Below, in pieces: positions 22,565 to 28,958 of a stretch of DNA of 59,345 nt; position 1 is the stretch's first letter; each line of letters begins with the position of its first letter. The stretch spans positions 1-59,345 of the IMG/VR virus record IMGVR_UViG_3300009419_000021, one strand, 5' to 3'. The position numbers and the translations under genes were made by a program. The notes beneath the pieces were generated by a model that did no database searches, was not told where the DNA came from, and was given only the letters and a program-made list of their open reading frames with translations. The DNA comes from a virus.

Positions 22565-22768
22565 ATGAAAAAAGAACTACAAGAAAAACTAGAGGCTGCT
22601 GCTTATGCTGCTTGGGCTGATGCTCTTGCTACTTATGATGCTGCTGATGATGATGCTGCTGATGCTGCTCGTGCTGCTCGTGCCGCTTATGCTGCTTCTC
22701 GTGCTGCTTCTCTTGCTGCTCTTGCTGCTGCTCGTGATGCTGCTGATGCTGCTCTTGCTGCGGTCTAA
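22565..22768 (+). CDS. Alanine-rich GCT-repeat protein, copy B
   Basis: 67 aa. MKKELQEKLEAAAYAAWADA, then runs of AAD, AAR and AAL units encoded by GCT triplets. Paralogue of 18966-19136 with more repeat units. Its end runs into CGGTCTAACAGATCGTGGGC, a copy of part of the terminator at 24786. Confidence 0.65.
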   Translation: MKKELQEKLEAAAYAAWADALATYDAADDDAADAARAARAAYAASRAASLAALAAARDAADAALAAV

Positions 22769-22810
22769 CAGATCGTGGGCTTTTAAAAACTAGCTTAAAC
22801 TGATACTACC

Positions 22811-22906
22811 ATGACACTTGATACCAACAAATGCAAGGGACTTCCGATGGGAGTCCGCAACCGCAAGCGCACAATCCTAACCAAGATCATCCGCTGGTTC
22901 GTTTAA
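22811..22906 (+). CDS. 31-residue basic peptide
   Basis: MTLDTNKCKGLPMGVRNRKR, then TILTKIIRWFV. A basic, amphipathic C-terminal helix that could bind a membrane or nucleic acid. Motif ACTAGCTTAAACTGATACTACC. Confidence 0.5.
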   Translation: MTLDTNKCKGLPMGVRNRKRTILTKIIRWFV

Positions 22907-22930
22907 AAACTAGACTAAACTGTTACTACC

Positions 22931-23137
22931 ATGAGACTTCAAACCATCATCAATCAATTCAGTCTTCTCACGCGCATCTCCACCAGCGGCTGCACCATCG
23001 TGGAAGCACCTATCGGCACGGAGTATCGCCGCTATCTGTTTAACCTTCAGGACTACGTGGTGACAGGCTGCGCTGGAGATATGGTGTGGCTTAGTCCGCG
23101 CCAAGGTTTCGGTGGTGGTGTCCCATATGGCAATTAA
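22931..23137 (+). CDS. Hypothetical protein
   Basis: 68 aa. MRLQTIINQFSLLTRISTSG, CTIVEAPIGTEYRRYLFNLQDYVVTG, MVWLSPRQGFGGGVPYGN. Beta-rich, with a glycine-rich tail. Not recognised. Confidence 0.65.
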   Translation: MRLQTIINQFSLLTRISTSGCTIVEAPIGTEYRRYLFNLQDYVVTGCAGDMVWLSPRQGFGGGVPYGN

Positions 23138-23161
23138 AAACTAGCTTAAACTGTTACTACC

Positions 23162-23317
23162 ATGAAAGTATATATTGCTTATGTCTGTGGCTACGCTTCC
23201 ATCCGCGAGATGGGAACTGATAGCATTCTCCACACCTTCAATGGCAAGCGTTCTTTTGAACAGCATCTTGCCGAAGCGAAAAACATTGCCAGTTCCCGCC
23301 AGTGGGAACTGGTTTAA
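23162..23317 (+). CDS. 51-residue hypothetical protein
   Basis: MKVYIAYVCGYASIREMGTD, HTFNGKRSFEQHLAEAKNIA, SSRQWELV. Alpha/beta. Near its end GCCAGTTCCC and GCCAGTGGGAACTGG form a short inverted repeat. Confidence 0.6.
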   Translation: MKVYIAYVCGYASIREMGTDSILHTFNGKRSFEQHLAEAKNIASSRQWELV

Positions 23318-23354
23318 AAACTAGCTTAAACTGATTACGCAACCAATACCAATT

Positions 23355-23591
23355 ATGAGAAAAGGATACGGACCAACACACGTCAGCTACCACCTCCCCC
23401 TTGAGAGATTCACCGAGATGGTGAAGAACGGCATCAACATCGCTCAGGGAGTTGATGACAACAACAAGGTGCTTTACACCGCACTGCCAAAGAATTTATC
23501 GGAAAATTCAATTAAAAGAATTTTCGACGATGCGGATTGCGTCTGCTACCACGGAGGTGTTCAGATGATCATCCCCCGTCATCTTGCTTAA
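23355..23591 (+). CDS. Hypothetical protein
   Basis: 78 aa. YGPTHVSYHLPLERFTEMVKNG, KVLYTALPKNLSENSIKRIFDDADCVCYHGGVQMIIP. Not recognised. CA-rich leader (ACGCAACCAATACCAATT) like those of 19492 and 19765. Confidence 0.65.
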   Translation: MRKGYGPTHVSYHLPLERFTEMVKNGINIAQGVDDNNKVLYTALPKNLSENSIKRIFDDADCVCYHGGVQMIIPRHLA

Positions 23592-23593
23592 AG

Positions 23594-23639
23594 ACTAGGG
23601 GGGAGCGCATCCTACACGCTCATTTAAAAACTAGAGTAA
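23594..23639 (+). repeat. G6 element with GAGCG hairpin, copy 2
   Basis: GACTAGGGGGGAGCGCATCC and on to the next motif. GAGCG (23603-23607) pairs with CGCTC (23617-23621). It differs from the copy at 21583 by a base in the head (AAAGACTAG for AAAAACTAG) and one in the loop. Confidence 0.6.
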
Positions 23640-23651
23640 ACTGTTACTACC

Positions 23652-23864
23652 ATGATTACTGTATTGACCATCGAAGACCTTAAAGCAATCGTCGCCAAAA
23701 CATCCCCGCGCCTTAGTGCGCTCGGAATCGTGTACGCAATCATCAATGATGATACTGATGAAGAAGTCACAAGCCGATATCCCACAATTGAAGAAGCGTG
23801 GGATGAGTTCAAAAAAACTTGGGTTGTCGGGACGTTCACCGTTCTCACAATCTATAGATCCTGA
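23652..23864 (+). CDS. Hypothetical protein
   Basis: 70 aa. VLTIEDLKAIVAKTSPRLSA, LGIVYAIINDDTDEEVTSRYPTIEEAWDEFKKTWVVG, TVLTIYRS. Alpha/beta. Not recognised. Confidence 0.65.
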   Translation: MITVLTIEDLKAIVAKTSPRLSALGIVYAIINDDTDEEVTSRYPTIEEAWDEFKKTWVVGTFTVLTIYRS

Positions 23865-23893
23865 TTAAAAAACTAGACTAAACTGTTACTACC

Positions 23894-24133
23894 ATGAATA
23901 CCATGACACACACCGCCACCACCGCCGACAAGAACTTCATCGTTGCCTTCCACGACTGGCAAGGCAATCGCCATACAGTGCAAGTCAAAGCTTCCGATAA
24001 AACGTCCGCATACGATGCGGCGTGGAAATGGATTGAGGAAAATCGCGGCGACCAACTCGAAATTGAGTTTGCGGGTGTTAAAGAGATTTTCTATCTCAAG
24101 GACATCATCGCAGAAGCACTGGCTGCAAATTAA
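23894..24133 (+). CDS. Hypothetical protein
   Basis: 79 aa. Two in-frame ATGs (23894, 23903). FIVAFHDWQGNRHTVQVKASDKTSAYDAAWKWIEENRGD, then EIEFAGVKEIFYLKDIIAEAL. Strand-helix-strand order. Not recognised. Confidence 0.65.
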   Translation: MNTMTHTATTADKNFIVAFHDWQGNRHTVQVKASDKTSAYDAAWKWIEENRGDQLEIEFAGVKEIFYLKDIIAEALAAN

Positions 24134-24254
24134 AAAACTAGAGTAAACTAGCTCTGTCAACCCCTTCCAACTATCGCGAAGGGTCAACCTGAACCATCAA
24201 CTACCCCGTCTCTCCCGACTACAGGGAGGGGCGGGGCAACCAATCTGCTTTTAA
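24134..24254 (+). ncRNA. Motif-led non-coding unit with two hairpins
   Basis: The motif AAAAAACTAGAGTAAACTAG is followed by no usable start codon. CCCTTC (24162-24167) pairs with GAAGGG (24178-24183), and a second, 13-bp stem (two G-U pairs) joins 24204-24216 to 24224-24236. A small structured RNA or a double terminator. Confidence 0.5.
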
Positions 24255-24279
24255 AAAACTAGAGTAGACTGCTACTACC

Positions 24280-24498
24280 ATGAATTACATCACTCCAGAA
24301 TACGACTTCACAGGACGCTGCACTCCATCGGAGGAAGCACAACGCAAGGAAGCGCAAGCGTTCGCCGCCTATCGCGAAAAGGAAGAAGCTAAAAAATTCA
24401 AGGTGCGCGATGCCTTCGGGTTCTCCCGCTACGCCACCTTGGAAGAAGCGCAAGCGTTCGCCGCCACCCTCAAGAATGCAGAGATCATCATCCTATAA
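24280..24498 (+). CDS. Alanine/glutamate-rich protein
   Basis: 72 aa. Internal repeat of EAQAFAA (about residues 25-31 and 56-62) separated by YREKEEAKKFKVRDAFGFSRYA. Mainly helical. Not recognised. Confidence 0.65.
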   Translation: MNYITPEYDFTGRCTPSEEAQRKEAQAFAAYREKEEAKKFKVRDAFGFSRYATLEEAQAFAATLKNAEIIIL

Positions 24499-24527
24499 TT
24501 AAAAAACTAGACTAAACTCTTACTACC

Positions 24528-24773
24528 ATGACCACCATGAACACCACCTGCCTTATCAATCGTGCCGTTCTCGACGGATCATCAGGGTATCAAACTCAAG
24601 AAGTGATTGCCGAAGTCAATCATCTCGGACATCTTGTAGAGATTGTCTTCGAGTCGGGATGCTTCACTCGACTTCTGCCTGATGAAGTTTATGACCTTAT
24701 TGATGACGGTGAAGTTCACTTCACTGATGCGAACCACGGTGGTTCGCGAGTCATCACACTCGGTTGGATCTAA
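24528..24773 (+). CDS. Last gene of the early array
   Basis: 81 aa. NTTCLINRAVLDGSSGYQTQ, EVIAEVNHLGHLVEIVFESGCFTRLLPDEVYDLI, HFTDANHGGSRVITLGW. Beta-rich; ATGs at 24528 and 24534. Function unknown. Directly followed by the strong terminator. Confidence 0.65.
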   Translation: MTTMNTTCLINRAVLDGSSGYQTQEVIAEVNHLGHLVEIVFESGCFTRLLPDEVYDLIDDGEVHFTDANHGGSRVITLGWI

Positions 24774-24785
24774 CATCTAACATCT

Positions 24786-24822
24786 AACGCCCACGGTCTA
24801 ACAGATCGTGGGCGTTTTTTTT
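24786..24822 (+). terminator. Strong intrinsic terminator closing the early array
   Basis: CGCCCACG (24788-24795) pairs with CGTGGGCG (24807-24814), with an inner TCT/AGA stem and eight T residues after. It ends rightward transcription before the leftward genes. Confidence 0.85.
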
Positions 24823-25056
24823 GCGTACTGATAGTCTAGTTTTTTAATTAAACTTTTTAAAAACTAGGGGGGTCTGTTTGGATTTGCTTTAGTTTTTAAA
24901 AACTAGGGTAGGGGGGGTGTATGCCATGGCTAAATAATTTTTTATATAATTCTTGGAAATTCGCCCATTGAAAAAAATTTTTTTTATATGAAATTTTCCA
25001 ATTTTCCTATATTCGCGCCCTCCTCAAAAAATTTTTTTTGGGTATTTTTTAGCGAA
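24823..25056. other. AT-rich non-coding junction
   Basis: No gene is seen. It holds a reversed motif (CTAGTTTTTTAATT), an ACTAGGGGGG element, the perfect palindrome TAGTTTTTAAAAACTA, a G7 run, and two A-tract/T-tract blocks (AAAAAAATTTTTTTT and AAAAAATTTTTTTT). This is where the rightward array meets leftward genes. Curved DNA, back-to-back terminators or an origin are all possible. Confidence 0.5.
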
Positions 25057-25911
25057 TCACATAATGGACATTGTTCTCATATGCTTACCAATCATGACAT
25101 TGAACATTTCATCTAGAGCATATTTGAATTGATTAATATATTCCCTAGCTTCGTCTTCATCTTCCAATCGATAATTACGTGCTGTCGATTTACCCCATGC
25201 TTGTTTGTTACTGTCTTGTAGAATTTTTGGGGGATCATTGAAGTCCAATTCTCCATCATGTAGTAACCAATAGGCAAATGCTTCGTGATAGAATTCTGCG
25301 GGTCTTACGAGCTTACCCATTCTTGCGCTACGGAACTTACCGATCTTTTGGAAGAAGTCTCTTACATAATAATCAGATGAATAGCGTAAATCTCTGGAAT
25401 TACTTGTGTTTATATTATAAGCTTGTTCAAAAAGATTTTTGAGGATGTTTGATATGTTTCTATTAATATAATTTAAATCATTATTCCTTCTAAATGTCGC
25501 TGCAAAGCTATGACCGATTCTATGAGCGATTGTCCATGGTGTCAGAGGGACTTTTTCTGCTGCTGCGTTATTGGTGAAGAATACTGTGATTTGGTCGTTC
25601 TGTGGTTCGGGGAAATCTTTACCTACTTCCAGACCCAAATGTTCTTTTACAAATTCGGGAGTCACTAGACCTTTTTCTGCTTCTTTCCATGCATTGGGTA
25701 ACTTTACGAAATATAAATTAAAATCCCAATTACCAATTCGATTGAAAGTATTTTCCAATTTCTTCAGACCAGCAGGAGATGACAAAATACCAATGGATGC
25801 TTTGTCATAACCGTGTCTGTTCTTTCTGTCCTCCCACTTACCAATCTTTTGGAGATTGGTCAGAGCCATTTCTTGGTAGATTTGTTGTAGGGAGATTTCG
25901 TCTCTATTCAT
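25057..25911 (-). CDS. Hypothetical protein with a degenerate metallopeptidase-like motif
   Basis: 284 aa. Residues about 130-140 (PWTIAHRIGHSFAAT) show an H-x3-H arrangement in a helix like the HExxH of zinc peptidases, but without the catalytic glutamate. A later FYHEAFAYWLLHDGE could hold a third ligand. Similar large unassigned proteins occur in other T4-like phages. Start follows TTAAATAATAGA, a late-type box. Confidence 0.6.
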   Translation of the reverse strand: MNRDEISLQQIYQEMALTNLQKIGKWEDRKNRHGYDKASIGILSSPAGLKKLENTFNRIGNWDFNLYFVKLPNAWKEAEKGLVTPEFVKEHLGLEVGKDFPEPQNDQITVFFTNNAAAEKVPLTPWTIAHRIGHSFAATFRRNNDLNYINRNISNILKNLFEQAYNINTSNSRDLRYSSDYYVRDFFQKIGKFRSARMGKLVRPAEFYHEAFAYWLLHDGELDFNDPPKILQDSNKQAWGKSTARNYRLEDEDEAREYINQFKYALDEMFNVMIGKHMRTMSIM

Positions 25912-25950
25912 TCTATTATTTAATCAATAGACCATTCATCTTCTTTCATT

Positions 25951-27054
25951 TTAAGGGAATAGCTGTTCTTGGTGGAAAAAATAATAAAGCCCAACCTGTG
26001 AAATAGTCAAAATGATGAATGCTGCAATGACCCATCCCGTAGGAATCAGGAAATCTGTGTCTTTATACATTGTCCATTCATGGGATTGGAAGTCTTTGCG
26101 AACAATCGCTTTCAATTCTTTTAGGATATCATCGTTTACGGGATTTGTTAAGAACAGGGTTTGGATATTTTGTTTCACCAATTCACTCTTCGACCAACCA
26201 AAGACATAGCACCAATCAGCGGAAGCGTTTTTAGTTCCTCCATGACAGATCACCAGATCATTCTTTTTACCGTTTTGCCAGTGAGCCTGAATATATTTTG
26301 CTTTTTCAATACTATCTGTCTTTACTAGAATGAGGTTGACATGTTTCTGCGGTCCGAGCGCACTGTTCATTTTGTCCCAATTCCAGATATCAATGGCAGT
26401 GTCACCAATGATTCTTGATGAACTGAATGTGGCATTGTCGGGATAATTTGGTAGTCCCATTTTTTGAGCCTCTTCTTTGGAGATCTTTTGATAATTGTGT
26501 AGTGTTTTACTATTTTTCAGAGGGTTCATCCATGTTCTGATTTCCGTCACAGGGTAATCACAAAATTCAGGATCATCATTCACATAAGAAATATAATCGT
26601 TTCTATCACCGCTATCATAATCAGGACGATAACCCTTTTCCACGGAGATTCCGTGCTTTTTAGAAATCTGATCAAAGAACCAAGGCTCGATATCATACCT
26701 ACCCAAAGTCGTTTCCACCCACCATTTGGGGTAATGTGTCTCCCGTTTTGTTTCAGGGACTGTGTATGATGTGGTGTTGCCTTTGCTGTCAGTAGAATAA
26801 TGTGTTACCAATTCTATCCACTCTGCTTCCCACTTGGGAATATGAACTGCTTTTTCAACCTTTCCTGAATGAGTCTCTGTATCTCTTTGATTGGAACACT
26901 TTGACAAACCCAAGACCATCGAAATTGTCACCAGAGCAGCGGCGATTCCCACACCGCTTTCTCTGATATCAATCGTATGGAATTTAATCCATGCGAAAAC
27001 CCCCGCCGCAACGGGGATAATCATCAATAAGAATAACCAATATCCGAATGTCAT
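25951..27054 (-). CDS. Membrane protein coupled to the LemA-like gene
   Basis: 367 aa. Two N-terminal membrane segments (FGYWLFLLMIIPVAAGVFAW, and IAAALVTISMVLGLS), a large soluble domain of about 270 residues, and a C-terminal membrane segment (WVIAAFIILTISQVGLYYFF). Its ATG overlaps the stop of the LemA-like gene (TAATG), so the two are translated together. The central domain was not recognised. Confidence 0.7.
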   Translation of the reverse strand: MTFGYWLFLLMIIPVAAGVFAWIKFHTIDIRESGVGIAAALVTISMVLGLSKCSNQRDTETHSGKVEKAVHIPKWEAEWIELVTHYSTDSKGNTTSYTVPETKRETHYPKWWVETTLGRYDIEPWFFDQISKKHGISVEKGYRPDYDSGDRNDYISYVNDDPEFCDYPVTEIRTWMNPLKNSKTLHNYQKISKEEAQKMGLPNYPDNATFSSSRIIGDTAIDIWNWDKMNSALGPQKHVNLILVKTDSIEKAKYIQAHWQNGKKNDLVICHGGTKNASADWCYVFGWSKSELVKQNIQTLFLTNPVNDDILKELKAIVRKDFQSHEWTMYKDTDFLIPTGWVIAAFIILTISQVGLYYFFHQEQLFP

Positions 27055-27614
27055 TACTTGATCCAGTTGGAGTTATCTTCCCCTGTTTGGAAATTCTCTT
27101 TGGTTTCCGCACTTGTCACGATCACGACTTGGATTTCCTGTTTACCAAACATCTTGAGAATGATGCCTGATGGGAATTGAGTGATCATATCGTCTCCTTG
27201 TCTTTTGATTTCCAAAAGACGGGTTTGAGAGAATTGCCAATCCTTACGACCAGCCACAATGATATTCTGTAGATTAGTCAAAGTCTTGACTTCCGTAATC
27301 GTCGGAACCGCTTCTTGAACCATACCCACAGTCACCAATTGACCTTCTCCTGCTGTGTTACCCCCTCTTGCCTTAGCGTAACCAGTAATAATATTCGTCA
27401 GAGCTTCCACTTCCTTATCGGATACAGATGCTGCTTCTCGAATCGCCTTTCGTGTATTATCCAACACGTTCTTATTATCTTCCTGTGTAGCTTTCGCCAA
27501 ATTCTCCAATTTCGTGTAGCCATTGAAGCTACCGATAGCGGAGAACAAGAAGATAAGACCAAGGAAGACAACGCTTCCACCTACGACCAATGATGTAATT
27601 AATGTTTTATTCAT
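27054..27614 (-). CDS. LemA family protein
   Basis: 186 aa. An N-terminal membrane anchor (SLVVGGSVVFLGLIFLFSAI), then FNGYTKLENLAKATQEDNKNVL and a four-helix region (ETLTNLQN-like segments, REDWQFSQTRLLEIK), as in LemA proteins. The usual YN-x-LV dipeptide order is altered. The protein should sit in the inner membrane with the helical domain outside. It is driven by an early-type motif on the minus strand. Confidence 0.7.
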   Translation of the reverse strand: MNKTLITSLVVGGSVVFLGLIFLFSAIGSFNGYTKLENLAKATQEDNKNVLDNTRKAIREAASVSDKEVEALTNIITGYAKARGGNTAGEGQLVTVGMVQEAVPTITEVKTLTNLQNIIVAGRKDWQFSQTRLLEIKRQGDDMITQFPSGIILKMFGKQEIQVVIVTSAETKENFQTGEDNSNWIK

Positions 27615-27645
27615 TTCGCAAGTATCTTACCCTAGTTTTTTATTT
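27615..27645 (-). promoter_or_regulatory. Early-type motif on the minus strand
   Basis: Read on the minus strand: AAAAACTAGGGTAAGATACT, then TGCGAA before the LemA-like ATG. Apart from a gene-less reversed motif near 24833, it is the only copy of the array element seen to the left and the only one driving a gene there, so the LemA pair probably belongs to the early genes. Confidence 0.6.
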
Positions 27646-27695
27646 TGTCAATAGGGTTGACAAATCAGAATCTTGTGGTTAAATACTTACTCAAT

Positions 27696-27767
27696 TGCGG
27701 GGTAGAGCAGTGGTAGCTCGTCTGGCTCATAACCAGAAGGTCGTCAGTTCAATCCTGACCCCCGCTA
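27696..27767 (+). tRNA. Initiator-like tRNA-fMet(CAT)
   Basis: Acceptor TGCGGGG with CCCCGCT leaves T1:T72 unpaired, the mark of bacterial initiator tRNA (C1:A72 in E. coli). D arm GAGC-AGTGGTA-GCTC, anticodon arm TCTGG-CTCATAA-CCAGA, variable AGGTC and T arm GTCAG-TTCAATC-CTGAC closely follow bacterial tRNA-fMet. The anticodon stem has two G-C pairs instead of three. CCA is not encoded. Confidence 0.85.
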
Positions 27768-27773
27768 CAGAAA

Positions 27774-27844
27774 GCGTCTTTGATGTAATGGTAACATGCC
27801 TTCCTTCCAAGTAGGTTACGTGGGTTCGAGTCCCACAAGACGCT
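27774..27844 (+). tRNA. tRNA-Gly(TCC)
   Basis: Acceptor GCGTCTT/AAGACGC, anticodon loop CTTCCAA (TCC), T arm GTGGG-TTCGAGT-CCCAC, discriminator T. The anticodon stem has one mismatch. CCA is not encoded (CAT follows). Confidence 0.85.
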
Positions 27845-27899
27845 CATTTAATAAAAAAACTTGAAAAAGTTGAACTAAATGCTAAATACTAATAACAAC

Positions 27900-27962
27900 A
27901 TGAAATACGAACAATATAATCAAGAGAAGGCAGCGACACCGAATAGGTGGCGGCGTGAATGA
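27900..27962 (+). CDS. Possible 20-residue peptide
   Basis: MKYEQYNQEKAATPNRWRRE. It starts after CTAAATACTAATAACAAC, which resembles the late box with extra spacing, and is followed 30 bases later by a perfect terminator. It could be a real peptide or the 5' part of a small RNA. Confidence 0.35.
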   Translation: MKYEQYNQEKAATPNRWRRE

Positions 27963-27992
27963 TTATGTTTTAAATACATATTGGATTTCGCG

Positions 27993-28018
27993 CCTCATCT
28001 GAAAAGATGAGGTTTTTT
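27993..28018 (+). terminator. Intrinsic terminator with GAAA tetraloop
   Basis: CCTCATCT-GAAA-AGATGAGG-TTTTTT: perfect 8-bp stem, GNRA loop and T6 run. It ends whatever transcript covers 27900-27990. Confidence 0.85.
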
Positions 28019-28094
28019 ATTTTAGAGGTGAACGAAGCAACCTGAATGGCTAGAGAGTGGTGAAAGACTAATAGAAAATGAAATATATTTTAAT

Positions 28095-28167
28095 TCCCAA
28101 GTAGCTCAGTTGGTAGAGCGCGTGACTGTTAATCACGTTGTCGTAGGTTCGATCCCTACCTTGGGAG
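28095..28167 (+). tRNA. tRNA-Asn(GTT)
   Basis: Acceptor TCCCAAG/CTTGGGA, D arm GCTC-AGTTGGTA-GAGC, anticodon loop CTGTTAA (GTT), T arm GTAGG-TTCGATC-CCTAC, discriminator G. CCA not encoded. Confidence 0.95.
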
Positions 28168-28172
28168 CAGAA

Positions 28173-28248
28173 GGGTGTGTAGCTCAGTTGGTAGAGCAAG
28201 AAGCTTTTAACTTCGTGGTCATAGGTTCAAATCCTGTCACACCCACCA
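28173..28248 (+). tRNA. tRNA-Lys(TTT)
   Basis: Acceptor GGGTGTG/CACACCC, D arm GCTC/GAGC, anticodon loop CTTTTAA (TTT), T loop TTCAAAT, discriminator A with encoded CCA. Confidence 0.95.
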
Positions 28249-28249
28249 T

Positions 28250-28324
28250 GCTTCTATCGTCTAATGGTTAGGACAGGTGGTTTTCATCCACCAAATAAGG
28301 GTTCGATTCCCTTTAGAAGTGCCA
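28250..28324 (+). tRNA. tRNA-Glu(TTC)
   Basis: Acceptor GCTTCTA/TAGAAGT, anticodon arm GGTGG-TTTTCAT-CCACC (TTC), T loop TTCGATT, discriminator G with encoded CCA. One base after tRNA-Lys. Confidence 0.95.
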
Positions 28325-28326
28325 AT

Positions 28327-28397
28327 GCCTCCATAGTTCAATGGTAGAACCCCCGATTTGTAATCGGGAGATACAGATTCGAATTCTGTTGGAGGCT
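28327..28397 (+). tRNA. tRNA-Thr(TGT)
   Basis: Acceptor GCCTCCA/TGGAGGC, anticodon arm CCCGA-TTTGTAA-TCGGG (TGT), T loop TTCGAAT, discriminator T, CCA not encoded. Confidence 0.95.
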
Positions 28398-28415
28398 CTT
28401 GACAAAATAATTTTT

Positions 28416-28958
28416 ATGATAAGATTGGGCATGAAGAAAACAAATTTGATATTATTACATGCATATGAGATTGGATATAGATGTGATGAACAGGGGAACG
28501 TTAGTTCAAAAAAAGGAATCATAAATCCTTATATCAATAGTAATGGATACTTATCTTTTTCAGTGAAAGTGAGTCCACCAATCCATCACAAATTGGCATC
28601 TAAAGCTGTGCCTGTTCACAGACTACAAGCATATCAAAAACATGGTGATGAAATTTTCGGTGAAAACATTCATGTGAGACATCTGAATGGGAATCCTCTA
28701 GACAATTCATACGATAATATTTTAATTGGTAGTGTATCAGAAAATTCTTTGGACAGACCAAAACATTCAAGAATAAAAAACGCTATCAATGCATCCAATA
28801 AAATTAGAAGATTCACAGATTCTGAGATATTGGAAATCAAAAAATTTCATAAAGAAAACAAATCAACGTATAAAGAAACGATGAGTAAATTTAATATTAG
28901 CAGTAAAGGATCATTACATTACATATTGAATACTGAATACGTAACAAACAAAGGGTAG
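28416..28958 (+). CDS. HNH homing endonuclease
   Basis: 180 aa from ATG 28416 (28431 is the alternative); earlier starts would lie inside tRNA-Thr. The HNH core is HRLQAYQKHGDEIFGENIHV, then RHLNGNPLDNSYDNILIGS, with H, N and N-x3-DN-x3-NL in the expected order. The C-terminal part (SEILEIKKFHKENKSTYKETMSKFNIS) looks like a DNA-binding HTH. The stop codon lies inside the next tRNA gene. A mobile element of the tRNA cluster, by analogy with other phages. Confidence 0.8.
   Translation: MIRLGMKKTNLILLHAYEIGYRCDEQGNVSSKKGIINPYINSNGYLSFSVKVSPPIHHKLASKAVPVHRLQAYQKHGDEIFGENIHVRHLNGNPLDNSYDNILIGSVSENSLDRPKHSRIKNAINASNKIRRFTDSEILEIKKFHKENKSTYKETMSKFNISSKGSLHYILNTEYVTNKG

Larger units (their letters stand above)
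678..24527 (+). promoter_or_regulatory. Array of about 80 near-identical promoter/stop elements
   Basis: The element TTAAAAACTAGAATACA, or variants (ACTAGACTAAACT, ACTAGCTTAAACT, ACTAAAATATACT), recurs in front of nearly every gene. It always keeps TTAAAAAC followed by TA-x3-T, the three best-conserved -10 positions. The ATG usually lies 10-16 bases beyond. No -35 is conserved, and positions -20 to -13 (TTAAAAAC) seem to replace it. TAA or TAG within it usually ends the upstream gene. Leaderless or near-leaderless transcription is inferred. Confidence 0.75.

Noticed and set aside
678-24527. Reading the motif as a ribosome-binding site
   Set aside because: The conserved part is too far from the ATG in some genes and absent of GGAGG, and a copy stands before a tRNA gene.
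678-24527. Integron or attC-like array
   Set aside because: The motif resembles cassette borders in effect only. No integrase, no attC-type imperfect hairpins, and the element is a promoter-like sequence.
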